This document shows, in pieces, positions 7,041 to 16,815 of a DNA stretch of 64,000 bases. How positions within the stretch are numbered: position 1 is the stretch's first letter; the number at the start of each line of letters is the position of its first letter. Source of the stretch: Lysobacterales bacterium (GTDB lineage Bacteria; Pseudomonadota; Gammaproteobacteria; Xanthomonadales; Ahniellaceae); assembly GCA_016703225.1 (NCBI GenBank), contig JADJCM010000001.1, positions 620,001 through 684,000 on the forward strand, written 5' to 3'. A program made the translations under genes and the position numbers. Below the pieces are notes generated by a model. That model was not told the origin of the DNA, searched no databases, and was given only the letters and a program-made list of their open reading frames with translations.

Positions 7041-8167
7041 GAAGACACTCCGACTGGAGTTTTCAGCCAGATGTCCGACAACAAGTAGTCGTCGTCCAGC
7101 CATCGCTGATACTGATCCTTAGGCAAATTGCGCAAAGTGGTGGCGCCGTCTTTGGCTTCGGCGACGACGATATTCTCCAGATCGAAGCAGTCGACCATGT
7201 ACGGCGACTGCGTCGCAATGAACACTTGCCGAGTCTTCGCCACGCGCTTGAGCATCTCCGAAACCAACGTAATGGCGTGCGGATGAAGACCGAGCTCCGG
7301 CTCGTCGAAGAACAGCATATCCGGCAAGCGTTCGTCCGGCAGACTCAAGAGAGTGAGCAGACAGAAGAGACGCAGGGAACCATCGGAAGTCAGGTGCGCG
7401 CCAAACACCTTGTCGCTGTACTTGCTCTTCCAGCGCAACAACACCCTGCCAGAGACTGGCTCCAGTACGAAATCCTCCAACGTGGGAAACACTCGCTGAA
7501 CTTGGCGTACCAGCTGTCGATAGCGCGGCGCATCGTGCTCGCGCAGATCGAGCAATACAGCGGACAGATTCCCGCCGTCGGAGCGCAGGCGCGCCGAATC
7601 AGAGACATCCCAACGCTGGTGAATGGAGGCGTTCGCGGACGTATCGTGAAACTGATAAGTGGAGCACTGCCGAAGCAACGTGTAGATGGTCTTCGCAGTC
7701 TTGTTCATCTGATCAGGCAACGCAGACTCTTTGCCGACGCCGGTGAGATTGGTCCAAGGCGCCTCTCTAGGCCTCGTTGCATCGGAATAGCGATAAGCCT
7801 CGTGGGTCAGCATCAATGTGTCACCCGCGGACAGGTGCGCCATCTCGAAGCGATAATCGTTGGACCCCCTGTCGGTAGCGATGCGCAATTCCGCCTTGAT
7901 CTGCGGTGTGGCGCGCGAACCCATGAAAAACTGGTCGTCTCCACCGCCCTTTCGCACGACAAACTCTTGCAGGTTGCGTGCGCGCAGCATCCAACCCAGC
8001 ATCTCGAAGAAGCGGATGAAGCTGGACTTGCCTACTCCGTTGGCGCCGATCAGCACAGTGAGCTGCGGAAGCTGCAATTTCTCGATTCGCTTCAGACTGC
8101 GGAAGCCTTCAATGGAGACTTCCGCAATTCGCCCTTGGAGACGATGCAGATTCTGATGACTGATCAT
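7037..8167 (-). CDS. AAA family (AAA_21-type) ATPase of a two-gene ATPase/DUF4276 module
   Basis: 376-residue SMC/OLD-like ATPase. Walker A is GANGVGKS at residues 41-48, the signature-like loop LTSDGSLRL is at 259-267, Walker B MLFFDEPE is at 284-291 followed by a switch His (GLHPHA), and ATQSP is at 318-322. The middle (about 60-255) is a variable, mostly helical insert. The ATG at 8167 is chosen because a perfect AAGGAGG (8181-8175) stands seven bases upstream; an in-frame start at 8203 is weaker. It lies between ribE and ribBA, is co-directional with them, and is coupled to DUF4276. ATPases of this type with a Toprim partner occur in anti-phage systems; that role is inferred. Confidence 0.88.
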   Translation of the reverse strand: MISHQNLHRLQGRIAEVSIEGFRSLKRIEKLQLPQLTVLIGANGVGKSSFIRFFEMLGWMLRARNLQEFVVRKGGGDDQFFMGSRATPQIKAELRIATDRGSNDYRFEMAHLSAGDTLMLTHEAYRYSDATRPREAPWTNLTGVGKESALPDQMNKTAKTIYTLLRQCSTYQFHDTSANASIHQRWDVSDSARLRSDGGNLSAVLLDLREHDAPRYRQLVRQVQRVFPTLEDFVLEPVSGRVLLRWKSKYSDKVFGAHLTSDGSLRLFCLLTLLSLPDERLPDMLFFDEPELGLHPHAITLVSEMLKRVAKTRQVFIATQSPYMVDCFDLENIVVAEAKDGATTLRNLPKDQYQRWLDDDYLLSDIWLKTPVGVSS

Positions 8168-8209
8168 TGCAAGCCCTCCTTCAAGAGCGACGTCTGCCGA
8201 CACCGTGAG

Positions 8210-8222
8210 GATAACGGTTATC
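8210..8222. repeat. 13-base palindrome at the ribE stop, upstream of the ATPase gene
   Basis: GATAAC-G-GTTATC is a perfect six-base inverted repeat with a one-base centre. It overlaps the ribE stop codon and sits 43 bases before the ATPase start, beside its strong ribosome-binding site. It may be an operator for the inserted ATPase/DUF4276 module or simply part of the junction. No T-run follows, so it is not a terminator. Confidence 0.35.
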
Positions 8223-8811
8223 GCCGTTCACGAAGTCGATCAAGGTAACGCGCGAGCAAGTCGACTTCGAGGTTGACGGTGCTGCCGGGTGTGGTTTCGG
8301 CGAAGGCGGTGACGGTTTGGGTGTGCGGGATCAGGGCGACGTCGAAGTGGTCGTCGCCGACGGCGTTGACGGTGAGGCTGACGCCATCGACGGCGATCGA
8401 GCCTTTGCCGGCGACGAAGCGCGCGAGTGCGCGCGGCAGGGCGAAGCGCCAGCGGGTGGCGCGGGCGTCGGCTTCGATCGCGAGCACGCGGCCGACGCCA
8501 TCGACATGGCCGCTGACCAGATGACCGCCGACACGATCGCCGAAACGCAGCGACTTCTCGAGATTGACCAGGCGCCCGACCGCCCACGATCCCAGCGTCG
8601 TGCACGCCAGCGTCTCGGTCGAGGCATCGGCGTCGAAGCCGTGCGCATCGAAGGCGACCACGGTCAGGCAGACGCCGTTCACGGCAATGCTGTCGCCGAG
8701 TTGCACGTCATCGAAGCCGAGCGTGTCGGACTGGATGCGCAGGCGCACGTCGCCGCCCTTCGCTTCGATGGCGGCGACGCGACCGGTGGCTTCGACGAGT
8801 CCGGTGAACAT
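8218..8811 (-). CDS. ribE: Riboflavin synthase, alpha chain
   Basis: 197-residue enzyme that dismutates two molecules of dimethylribityllumazine to riboflavin plus the pyrimidine precursor. Two lumazine-binding halves are seen. Half one starts MFTGLVEATGRV and includes GDSIAVNGVCLTVV; half two starts about residue 97 with GGHLVSGHVDGVGRV and includes KGSIAVDGVSLTVN, a good internal repeat. The start follows the ribD stop by two bases, with AAGGAG as its binding site inside the ribD tail. Normally ribBA follows directly; here the ATPase module is interposed. Confidence 0.95.
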   Translation of the reverse strand: MFTGLVEATGRVAAIEAKGGDVRLRIQSDTLGFDDVQLGDSIAVNGVCLTVVAFDAHGFDADASTETLACTTLGSWAVGRLVNLEKSLRFGDRVGGHLVSGHVDGVGRVLAIEADARATRWRFALPRALARFVAGKGSIAVDGVSLTVNAVGDDHFDVALIPHTQTVTAFAETTPGSTVNLEVDLLARYLDRLRERR

Positions 8812-8813
8812 GA

Positions 8814-9905
8814 TCAATCTCCTTGCTTGGGGCGCAGGATCAGTCGACGGTCCGGCCCGGTGCGGCGTTCGTCGATCAGGGTCCAGTCGAGCATCGCCGT
8901 CAGCGTGCCGCCGAACAGCGGCCGCGCGTCTGCGCCGAGCAGCGTGTGCGACTGGTACAGCAGGCATTCGTCGAGCATGCCGGCGCGCAACAATCCGCCG
9001 GCCAGCGATGCTCCCGCCTCGACATGCAATTCGTTGACCTGCCGCTGCGCCAGCAGCAGCAACAGCGCCCGCAGGTCGATGTGCGCACCATCGAGCGGCA
9101 GCGCGACGACCTCGGCCCCCGCCGCTTCGAGCGCGCGCCGACGTCCACCGTCGGCACCGTCACCACAGACCACGAGCACGTGCGGGCCGGCCTCGCTCAG
9201 CAAGCGCGCGGTCGGTGGCGTGCGCAGCCCGGTATCGGCGATCACGCGCAGCGGCGGCGCGTGCGGGACGTCCAGGCGCACGGTGAGCAACGGATCATCG
9301 GCGAGCACAGTGTCGACGCCCGTCAGGATCGCCGAGGCGCGCGCGCGCCAGCGATGGCCGTCGCGTTGCGCAGCGTCGGTGGTGACCGCGAGTCGGGAAC
9401 CGTCAGCTGGTGCGGTGCGGCCGTCGAGTGTGCTCGCGAGCTTCACGCGCACGAATGGGCGGCCGCGCTCGATGCGCGAGAAGAAGCCGACGTTGATCTC
9501 GCGCGCCGCAGATTCCATCAGCCCGACTTCGACCGCGATGCCGGCCGCGCGCAGACGCGCGAAGCCTTCGCCGGCAACACGGTCGAACGGATCGCCCACG
9601 GCCGCGACCACGCGCGCGACGCCGGCGCGGACCAGCGCATCCGCACACGGCGGCGTGCGCCCGTGGTGCGCACACGGTTCGAGCGTGACGTAGGCGGTGG
9701 CGCCGCGCGCGCGCGCGCCGGCCTCGCGGAGCGCGAGCACCTCCGCATGCGGACCACCGGCGCGCTCGTGGGAGCCTTGACCGAGCACGCCAGTGCCGTC
9801 CGCGATCACGCAGCCGACGCGCGGATTCGGCGCCGTCGTGTACCGGCCACGCGCTGCCAGCCGCAGTGCCTCAGCCATATGAGTGTGATCGATCGCGCTA
9901 AACAT
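8814..9905 (-). CDS. ribD: Bifunctional riboflavin deaminase/reductase
   Basis: 363-residue two-domain enzyme for the early steps after GTP cyclohydrolase. Residues about 10-145 are the zinc deaminase: PNPRVGCVIA, the HAE motif (GGPHAEVLALREAG) and PCAHHGRTPPCADAL supplying the zinc cysteines. The C-terminal reductase begins near residue 155 (VRVKLASTLDGRTA) and includes ILTGVDTVLADDPLLTVR and a late LHVEAGASLAGGLL. The ATG at 9905 starts MFSAIDHTHMAEAL, two bases past the acetyltransferase stop; a Met at 9878 is an alternative. Confidence 0.95.
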   Translation of the reverse strand: MFSAIDHTHMAEALRLAARGRYTTAPNPRVGCVIADGTGVLGQGSHERAGGPHAEVLALREAGARARGATAYVTLEPCAHHGRTPPCADALVRAGVARVVAAVGDPFDRVAGEGFARLRAAGIAVEVGLMESAAREINVGFFSRIERGRPFVRVKLASTLDGRTAPADGSRLAVTTDAAQRDGHRWRARASAILTGVDTVLADDPLLTVRLDVPHAPPLRVIADTGLRTPPTARLLSEAGPHVLVVCGDGADGGRRRALEAAGAEVVALPLDGAHIDLRALLLLLAQRQVNELHVEAGASLAGGLLRAGMLDECLLYQSHTLLGADARPLFGGTLTAMLDWTLIDERRTGPDRRLILRPKQGD

Positions 9906-9907
9906 GC

Positions 9908-10387
9908 TCAGTGCCCCAGCGCGCGCGGCGCGATACCCAGCACCGATGCCTGCACTCCGCGCAGCGAGACGCTGGCCACGTCCTCCCAGCCGAGTCGGCG
10001 ATAGAAGCGTTCCTGCCCGGAGGTGTACAGATGCAAGCGCGTGATGCCGAGCCGCTGCGCGATGTTCTCGCAGCGGCGCACCAGTTCGACGCCGAGCCCG
10101 CGACCTCGAGACTGCGGCCGAACGTACAGACTCGCCAGCCACGGCGAGTAGTCGCGGATATCGTCGTGGTCGTTCTCGAGCAGACTCACCGAACCGAGCA
10201 GATCTTCACCATCGAGCGCGACAAGCGTCGTCGGGATCTTCTCGCAGCCGTCGTGTGTGGAGAATTCGGCAAGCATGTCCGGCACATTGAAGCCGGGAAT
10301 CAAGGGCGCCCACTCGGCCACATGCCATTCGGCCAGCTGCGCGGCGCGCTCCGGCACCTCGCTCAACCAGACGAAGCGCCGGCTCAC
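9908..10387 (-). CDS. GNAT family N-acetyltransferase
   Basis: 159 residues from a GTG start that overlaps the nrdR stop (GTGA). Acetyl-CoA binding is indicated by YVRPQSRGRGLGVELVRR (motif A, about residues 92-109), followed by HLYTSGQERFYRRLGWE (motif B region). The substrate is unknown. It sits between nrdR and ribD and is tightly coupled to both, so it is expressed with the riboflavin genes. No sequence evidence ties it to riboflavin chemistry. Confidence 0.85.
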   Translation of the reverse strand: MSRRFVWLSEVPERAAQLAEWHVAEWAPLIPGFNVPDMLAEFSTHDGCEKIPTTLVALDGEDLLGSVSLLENDHDDIRDYSPWLASLYVRPQSRGRGLGVELVRRCENIAQRLGITRLHLYTSGQERFYRRLGWEDVASVSLRGVQASVLGIAPRALGH

Positions 10388-10902
10388 GGCTTGCGTTCGC
10401 CCGGCAGCAGATCGCCGAGCAACGGCAACTGGCGCTCGGACAGCGCCGGCAAGTCGCGCTCCAGCTGCTCGACCTCCTCGCGGAACGCCTGCACGTCCTC
10501 GAACTTGCGATAGACCGAAGCAAAACGCACGTACGCGACCTGGTCGATGCGACGCAACTCGCTCATCACCCAGTCGCCGAGCCGCCGCGACGGCACTTCG
10601 CGATCGCCATGGCCACGCAGGCGCTTGGTGATCGCGGCGATCGCTGCATCGATGCTGGCAGTGCCGGCCGGCCGCTTGTGCAGGCAACGCTCCAGGCTCG
10701 CGCGCAACTTGGCCGCATCGAACGACTCGCGCCGTCCGTCCTGCTTGACGATCATCGGCAGCTTGAACTCGACCGTCTCGAAGGTGGTGAAGCGCTCGCT
10801 GCACGCCTCGCACTGCCGCCGCCTGCGCACCTGCATCCCGTCCTCGGTCAGACGCGAATCGACGACGCGGGTATCGGGCTTGTGGCAGAAAGGGCAGTGC
10901 AT
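10384..10902 (-). CDS. nrdR: Transcriptional repressor NrdR
   Basis: 172-residue repressor of ribonucleotide reductase genes. The N-terminal zinc ribbon has the CPFC pair at residues 3-6 and CEAC at about 31-34, with VVDSRLTEDG between them. The ATP-cone domain spans about 45-140: LPMIVKQDGRRESFD, then RRLGDWVMSELRRIDQVAYVRFASVYRKF. It senses ATP/dATP and binds NrdR boxes. Family length is 150-170. It is the first gene after glyA in the block, 11 bases from the glyA stop. Confidence 0.96.
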   Translation of the reverse strand: MHCPFCHKPDTRVVDSRLTEDGMQVRRRRQCEACSERFTTFETVEFKLPMIVKQDGRRESFDAAKLRASLERCLHKRPAGTASIDAAIAAITKRLRGHGDREVPSRRLGDWVMSELRRIDQVAYVRFASVYRKFEDVQAFREEVEQLERDLPALSERQLPLLGDLLPGERKP

Positions 10903-10913
10903 CGATCAGGGCC

Positions 10914-12167
<1,254 letters not shown>

Positions 12168-12302
12168 CGGCGGGCTCCGGAGGCAGCGACGGGAAGGCCC
12201 GGATGGTAGCGCAGCGACTTCGCAGCTCGCCCGCAAGAGCGCATCGGCGCTAGTCTTCTGCGCGCCTCTGCCCTCGTTCCGCCCGAATCGCTGCCGCCGC
12301 CG

Positions 12303-14159
12303 ATGAGCCTCCCGCACGACGCCATGATCGCCCGCATCGCCACCCTGCTCGGCCAGGGCCGCAGCGTCGAGGCCGAGCGCGAGCTGGCCGCCATTCGCCG
12401 CAACTTGCCGGTGCAGCAGGCAACGACCGTACTCAACCAGCTGCTGCAACAACACACGAACTGGGTCCCGGCCCTCGACGAGCTCGGTCGCTGCATGTTG
12501 CAGATGCAACAGCACCGCGCCGCCTTCAACATCGGCGCGCACATCACGCAACTGGATGGCGACGACGCTCGTGGCCTCGAACTTCAGGCGCTGGCCATGG
12601 AGCAAGGCGGCGCCACGGCGATCGAGGTGCTGCCGTTGCGACGACGCCTGGTCGCGCTGCAACCAGACTCGTTGAGCTACCAGTTTCTGCTTGCGGTCAC
12701 CGCATCTCGGGTCGGCTACTACCGTGAAATGCATGCCGCACTCGATGCCACGCTGGCGCTCGATCCGTCGCATCTGTTCGCGCGCTGGGCGAAGTTCCTG
12801 ACGCCACGCGGCAAATTCTTCGCGAGCGACGACGAAGTGCAGCGCTTCATTGCCGACTGGGATTCGGGCTGCGCCGCGTTCGCCGGCATCGACCTCGAGG
12901 CGCCGGACGCTCGCCCCCAACTGGAACACCTGCTTCTCGCGCAGAGCAACTTCCACCTTGCCTACACCGGAATCGACGTGACGTCGCGCCAGATCGCGCT
13001 GGGTCAAGTCCTGCGGCGCATTGCGCGCAGCGCGCTGCCGCAATTCGATCGACCGTTCGCGGCAAGGCCAGCGAGCGGCAAGCTCCGCGTCGGCTTCCTG
13101 ACTGCCAGCCTGCGCCACCACACCGTGCTCAAGCTCTTCGGCGGGCTGATGCGCGGCCTGCCGCGCCAGCGATTTGAAGTTCACGCCTATGCACTGGAAG
13201 CCGGCGTCGATGCCGTCACCGAACAGCTGCGGCGCGAGCTCGATCTGGTGCGCACCGAGCTCACGGGCCTGGGCACGATGGCCCAACGCATCCGCGACGA
13301 TGCCTGCGACGCCCTGATCTATCTCGACATCGGCATGCACCCGCGCACGGTGGCGCTCTCGGCGTTGCGGCTCGCCCCCTTCCAGGCAATGCTCTGGGGC
13401 CACCCGGTGACCAGCGGCGTCGACACCATCGATGCCTTCATCAGCAGCGCGCTGATGGAACCCGTCGACGCCCAAGCGCACTACTCCGAAGCCCTGCTGA
13501 CCTTGCCCGGTCTCGGTTGCTGGTTCGACCCGCAAACGCGGTCGCCAACCCCGCCACGCCCGAAGAATGACGACGACCGCGTGCGGCTGTGCTGCGCACA
13601 GAACGGGCTCAAACTGCTGCCCGAGCAAGATGGCGTCTTCGCACGCATCCTCGCCGCAGCTCCCGCGGCCGACCTCACCTTGCTGTGCGGGCTGCATGCG
13701 GGTATCGAGCAGGATCTCGTGGCCCGAATGCGTCCAGTCTTCCTCGCGCACGGCGTCGATTTCGAGCGCCGCGTGCACGTGGTCGGCAATATCGACGAGG
13801 CCGGATTTCAGCAGGAGCTGGCGCAGGCCGACCTGGTGCTCGACTCGCTGCACTGGTCCGGCGGCGTCACCGCGCTCGAGACATTCTCGGCCGACACGCC
13901 GATCCTGACCCTGCCCGGAGCCTTCATGCGCGGCCGGCATACCTTTGCCATGTTGCAGCTGCTGGAACTGCCGGAGCTCATCACCGACGACGTCGACGAC
14001 TTCGTGCGTCGCGCCGTCGCGCTGGCCAGCGATCCTGCGGAACGCATGCGCCTGCGCGCGTTGGTGTCTGCGCGCAAGTCGCGGCTGTACCGCGACCACC
14101 GCGTCGTCACGGCGTTCACGGAACTGCTGCAACGCGAAGTCGCCAAACGCACTGTCTGA
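12303..14159 (+). CDS. GT41 (OGT/HMW1C-like) glycosyltransferase with helical N-terminus
   Basis: 618 residues. The N-terminal 240 residues are helical and TPR-like (LNQLLQQHTNWVPALDELGR, LALDPSHLFARWAKF). From about residue 260 the protein has the GT41 twin-lobe: LRVGFLTASLRHHTV, then a block near 365 reading GHPVTSGVDTIDAFISS, close to the conserved GHPxTSG motif, and LHWSGGVTALETFSADTPIL, the donor-binding segment, near 520. Family members add GlcNAc or hexose to Ser/Thr or Asn of proteins. No signal peptide, so it should act in the cytosol. It lies just upstream of ettA; the target is unknown. Lineage within GT41 is uncertain. Confidence 0.82.
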   Translation: MSLPHDAMIARIATLLGQGRSVEAERELAAIRRNLPVQQATTVLNQLLQQHTNWVPALDELGRCMLQMQQHRAAFNIGAHITQLDGDDARGLELQALAMEQGGATAIEVLPLRRRLVALQPDSLSYQFLLAVTASRVGYYREMHAALDATLALDPSHLFARWAKFLTPRGKFFASDDEVQRFIADWDSGCAAFAGIDLEAPDARPQLEHLLLAQSNFHLAYTGIDVTSRQIALGQVLRRIARSALPQFDRPFAARPASGKLRVGFLTASLRHHTVLKLFGGLMRGLPRQRFEVHAYALEAGVDAVTEQLRRELDLVRTELTGLGTMAQRIRDDACDALIYLDIGMHPRTVALSALRLAPFQAMLWGHPVTSGVDTIDAFISSALMEPVDAQAHYSEALLTLPGLGCWFDPQTRSPTPPRPKNDDDRVRLCCAQNGLKLLPEQDGVFARILAAAPAADLTLLCGLHAGIEQDLVARMRPVFLAHGVDFERRVHVVGNIDEAGFQQELAQADLVLDSLHWSGGVTALETFSADTPILTLPGAFMRGRHTFAMLQLLELPELITDDVDDFVRRAVALASDPAERMRLRALVSARKSRLYRDHRVVTAFTELLQREVAKRTV

Positions 14160-14209
14160 GAGGTGCGGCGCGGCACCGCCTCCGCCCCAGGATCGCCTGG
14201 CGACGAAGC

Positions 14210-14238
14210 TGGACTTGCCCCGGCCCTGCACCGACAAT
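14210..14238 (+). promoter_or_regulatory. Possible ettA promoter
   Basis: TGGACT (14210-14215), a 17-base spacer and GACAAT (14233-14238) make a moderate sigma-70 match, with the ettA ATG 34 bases further on. It lies in the 113-base gap after the GT41 gene and would let ettA be expressed independently. Weak evidence: four of six bases match consensus in each box. Confidence 0.33.
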
Positions 14239-14272
14239 GCTCGGTCTACTTCTCGCCGGATCGGGCATCGCC

Positions 14273-15937
14273 ATGCAATTCATCTACACCATGAACGGGG
14301 TCAGCAAGGTCGTGCCCCCGAAGCGCGAAATCATCAAGAACATTTCGCTGAGCTTCTTCCCGGGCGCGAAAATCGGCCTGCTTGGTCTGAATGGTTCCGG
14401 CAAATCGACGGTGCTGCGGATCATGGCCGGCGTCGACAAGGACTTCAACGGCGAGGCGCGGGCGGCGCCGGGCATCAAGATCGGCTATCTGGAACAGGAG
14501 CCAAGGCTTGATCCCGAGAAGACGGTACGCCAGGAGGTCGAGTCGGCACTGGGCGAGATCTTCGACGCCAAGGATCGACTCGAAGCGGTCTATGCCGCCT
14601 ACGCCGAAGCCGACGCCGACTTCGACGCGCTGGCCAAGGAACAGGAGCGCCTGGAGGCGATCCTCGCAACCGGCGACGCCGATACCCTGAACCAGCAACT
14701 CGAAGTCGCCGCCGATGCGCTGCGCCTGCCGCCTTGGGAAGCGGTGATCGGCAAGCTCTCCGGCGGCGAAAAGCGCCGCGTCGCGCTGTGCAAGCTGCTG
14801 CTGTCGAAGCCGGACATGCTGCTGCTCGACGAACCCACCAACCATCTCGATGCGGAATCGGTCGAGTGGCTGGAACAGTTCCTCGCGCGCTTCCCGGGGA
14901 CCGTGGTCGCGGTCACCCATGACCGCTACTTCCTCGACAACGCCGCCGAGTGGATCCTCGAACTCGACCGCGGCCGCGGCATCCCGTGGAAGGGCAACTA
15001 CACCGACTGGCTGCAGCAGAAGGACGAGCGTCTGAAGCAGGAGGAGAATCAGGAAAAGTCGCGCCAGAAGGCGATCCAGAAGGAACTGGAGTGGGCGCGG
15101 CAGAATGCCAAGGGCGGACGCAGCAAGGGCAAGGCACGACTTGCGCGCATCGAGGAACTGCAGTCGGTCGACTACCAGCGTCGCAACGAGACCAACGAGA
15201 TTTTCATTCCGCCGGGTGAACGCCTCGGCAACTCGGTGATCGAGTTCAAGGGCGTGTGCAAGAGCTTCGGCGAGCGCATGCTGATCGAAGACCTCGGCTT
15301 CACCGTACCGCCGGGCGCGATCGTCGGCATCATCGGCCCGAACGGCGCCGGCAAGTCCACCCTGTTCCGCATGCTGATGGGCCTGGAGAAGCCGGACAAG
15401 GGCGAAATCGTGGTCGGACCGACGGTGAAGCTGGCCTACGTCGACCAGAGCCGCGACGCGCTGACCGGCGACCACAACGTATTCCAGGAAGTGTCCGGCG
15501 GCCTCGACATCCTCAACATCAACGGCGTCGAGATCCAGTCGCGTGCCTACCTCGGCCGCTTCAACTTCAAGGGCCAGGACCAGCAGAAACTGGTCGGCAA
15601 CCTCTCCGGTGGCGAGCGCGGGCGCCTGCACATGGCCAAGACCCTGCTGCAGGGTGGCAACGTGCTGCTGCTCGACGAACCGTCCAACGACCTCGACATC
15701 GAAACCCTGCGCGCGCTCGAAGATGCGCTGCTCGAGTTCCCTGGCAACACCTTCGTGATCTCGCATGACCGCTGGTTCCTGGACCGCATCGCCACGCACA
15801 TCCTGGCGTTCGAGGGCGACTCGCACGTCGAGTTCTTCCAGGGCAACTATCGCGAATACGAGGAAGACAAGAAGCGCCGCCTCGGTGCCGATGCCGAGCG
15901 TCCGCATCGCATCCGCTTCAAGGCATTGAAGAAGTAA
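14273..15937 (+). CDS. ettA: Energy-dependent translational throttle protein EttA (ABC-F)
   Basis: 554-residue ABC-F ATPase that binds the ribosomal E site and gates the first peptide bond according to ATP/ADP level. It opens QFIYTMNGVSKVVPPK, an EttA hallmark. ABC domain 1 has GLNGSGKST (about residue 40), LSGGEKRRVALCK and LLLDEPTNHLD; the linker holds the arm and P-tract (QKAIQKELEWARQ); domain 2 has GPNGAGKST and LSGGERGRLHMAK with DEPSNDLD. The ATG at 14273 matches the E. coli start; an in-frame ATG at 14237 would add 12 residues. The following glycosyltransferase begins five bases later. Confidence 0.96.
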   Translation: MQFIYTMNGVSKVVPPKREIIKNISLSFFPGAKIGLLGLNGSGKSTVLRIMAGVDKDFNGEARAAPGIKIGYLEQEPRLDPEKTVRQEVESALGEIFDAKDRLEAVYAAYAEADADFDALAKEQERLEAILATGDADTLNQQLEVAADALRLPPWEAVIGKLSGGEKRRVALCKLLLSKPDMLLLDEPTNHLDAESVEWLEQFLARFPGTVVAVTHDRYFLDNAAEWILELDRGRGIPWKGNYTDWLQQKDERLKQEENQEKSRQKAIQKELEWARQNAKGGRSKGKARLARIEELQSVDYQRRNETNEIFIPPGERLGNSVIEFKGVCKSFGERMLIEDLGFTVPPGAIVGIIGPNGAGKSTLFRMLMGLEKPDKGEIVVGPTVKLAYVDQSRDALTGDHNVFQEVSGGLDILNINGVEIQSRAYLGRFNFKGQDQQKLVGNLSGGERGRLHMAKTLLQGGNVLLLDEPSNDLDIETLRALEDALLEFPGNTFVISHDRWFLDRIATHILAFEGDSHVEFFQGNYREYEEDKKRRLGADAERPHRIRFKALKK

Positions 15938-15942
15938 GTGCG

Positions 15943-16815
15943 ATGGACGAGGTGCTGCAATCGCTGAAGCGCGATGCGGCGCTGCATCCGGAGCAGGGCG
16001 GCCTCGTCGGCCGCATGCTGGATCGCGCCATGCACGTGGCGCCTGCCGAACGCCGCCTGGAATTGCCGGGCGTGCTACCCAGCCTGTCCTTCGTCTGCTG
16101 TTCGATCCAGACTGCTCTGGAGGCTCGATTTCGAGCGGAGGTCACACGCGCGTTTTCGGCCTGGCCCCAGACCGAGGTTTGCGTTCTCAACGACGCCCGC
16201 TCACTCGCCGAGGCCTACAATCGCGGCGCCGCGATGACGCACGGCGAGTGGCTGGTGTTTTGCCACGACGACATCCGCTTCCTGCGCGCGGATTTTGCCG
16301 CACGCCTCGCGCTTGCCCTGCAACGCTTTGATGTTTGCGGTCCGGCCGGCGCGACGCACCTCGTCGGACCTGCCGTGCTGTGGGGCGGTCCAGCGAATGG
16401 CCTGGCGCAAGTCACCTATCCACTGCCCGATGGCCGCTATGCGGCGACGCTGTGCGGCATCGGCCCGGTGCACGCGCGCGCCGAAGCGCTGGACGGCGTC
16501 TTCATCGCAGTGAAGCGCCGGGTGTGGGAGCAGGTTCGCTTCGACGCCGACCGCTTCGACGCCTTTCATCTCTACGATATCGACTTCAGCTATTCCTGCC
16601 ATCGTCGGGGCCACGTGGTCGGCATCGCCCAGGACCTGCATCTGCTGCACGACTCCGATGGCAGCTTCGACGAACGCTGGTCGATCTTCGCCGATCGCTT
16701 CGTGCGCAAGCACAATCTGGTCGTCGCCGAAGCGCATCCGAACCCGACCGGTGGTCTTATCGTCGACGACTGCGCCCGCATCGCGGCGATGTTCGACGCG
16801 CTCAACGCCGCCTGA
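15943..16815 (+). CDS. Glycosyltransferase family 2-like protein
   Basis: 290 residues. After a helical leader of about 40 residues, the GT-A fold starts at SLSFVCCSIQTALEARFR. The nucleotide-sugar site is suggested by ARSLAEAYNRGAA and then LVFCHDDIRFL (the D-x-D-like CHDD). Later ALDGVFIAVKRRVWEQVRFD and FHLYDIDFSYSCHRRG match acceptor-side motifs of rhamnosyl/GT2-like enzymes. No membrane segment. It starts five bases after ettA. Its 3' end overlaps the convergent glycosyltransferase gene by 14 bases. Donor and acceptor are unknown; a surface polysaccharide role is inferred from the neighbouring operon. Confidence 0.8.
   Translation: MDEVLQSLKRDAALHPEQGGLVGRMLDRAMHVAPAERRLELPGVLPSLSFVCCSIQTALEARFRAEVTRAFSAWPQTEVCVLNDARSLAEAYNRGAAMTHGEWLVFCHDDIRFLRADFAARLALALQRFDVCGPAGATHLVGPAVLWGGPANGLAQVTYPLPDGRYAATLCGIGPVHARAEALDGVFIAVKRRVWEQVRFDADRFDAFHLYDIDFSYSCHRRGHVVGIAQDLHLLHDSDGSFDERWSIFADRFVRKHNLVVAEAHPNPTGGLIVDDCARIAAMFDALNAA

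Noticed and set aside
8210..8222. Palindrome at the ribE stop as a terminator
   Set aside because: Only six base pairs, AT-rich, and no T-run on either strand, so listed only as a repeat.
12168..14237. Apparent 690-residue N-terminal extension of glyA on the minus strand
   Set aside because: GlyA starts correctly at 12167 with family length; the extension is antisense to the GT41 gene.
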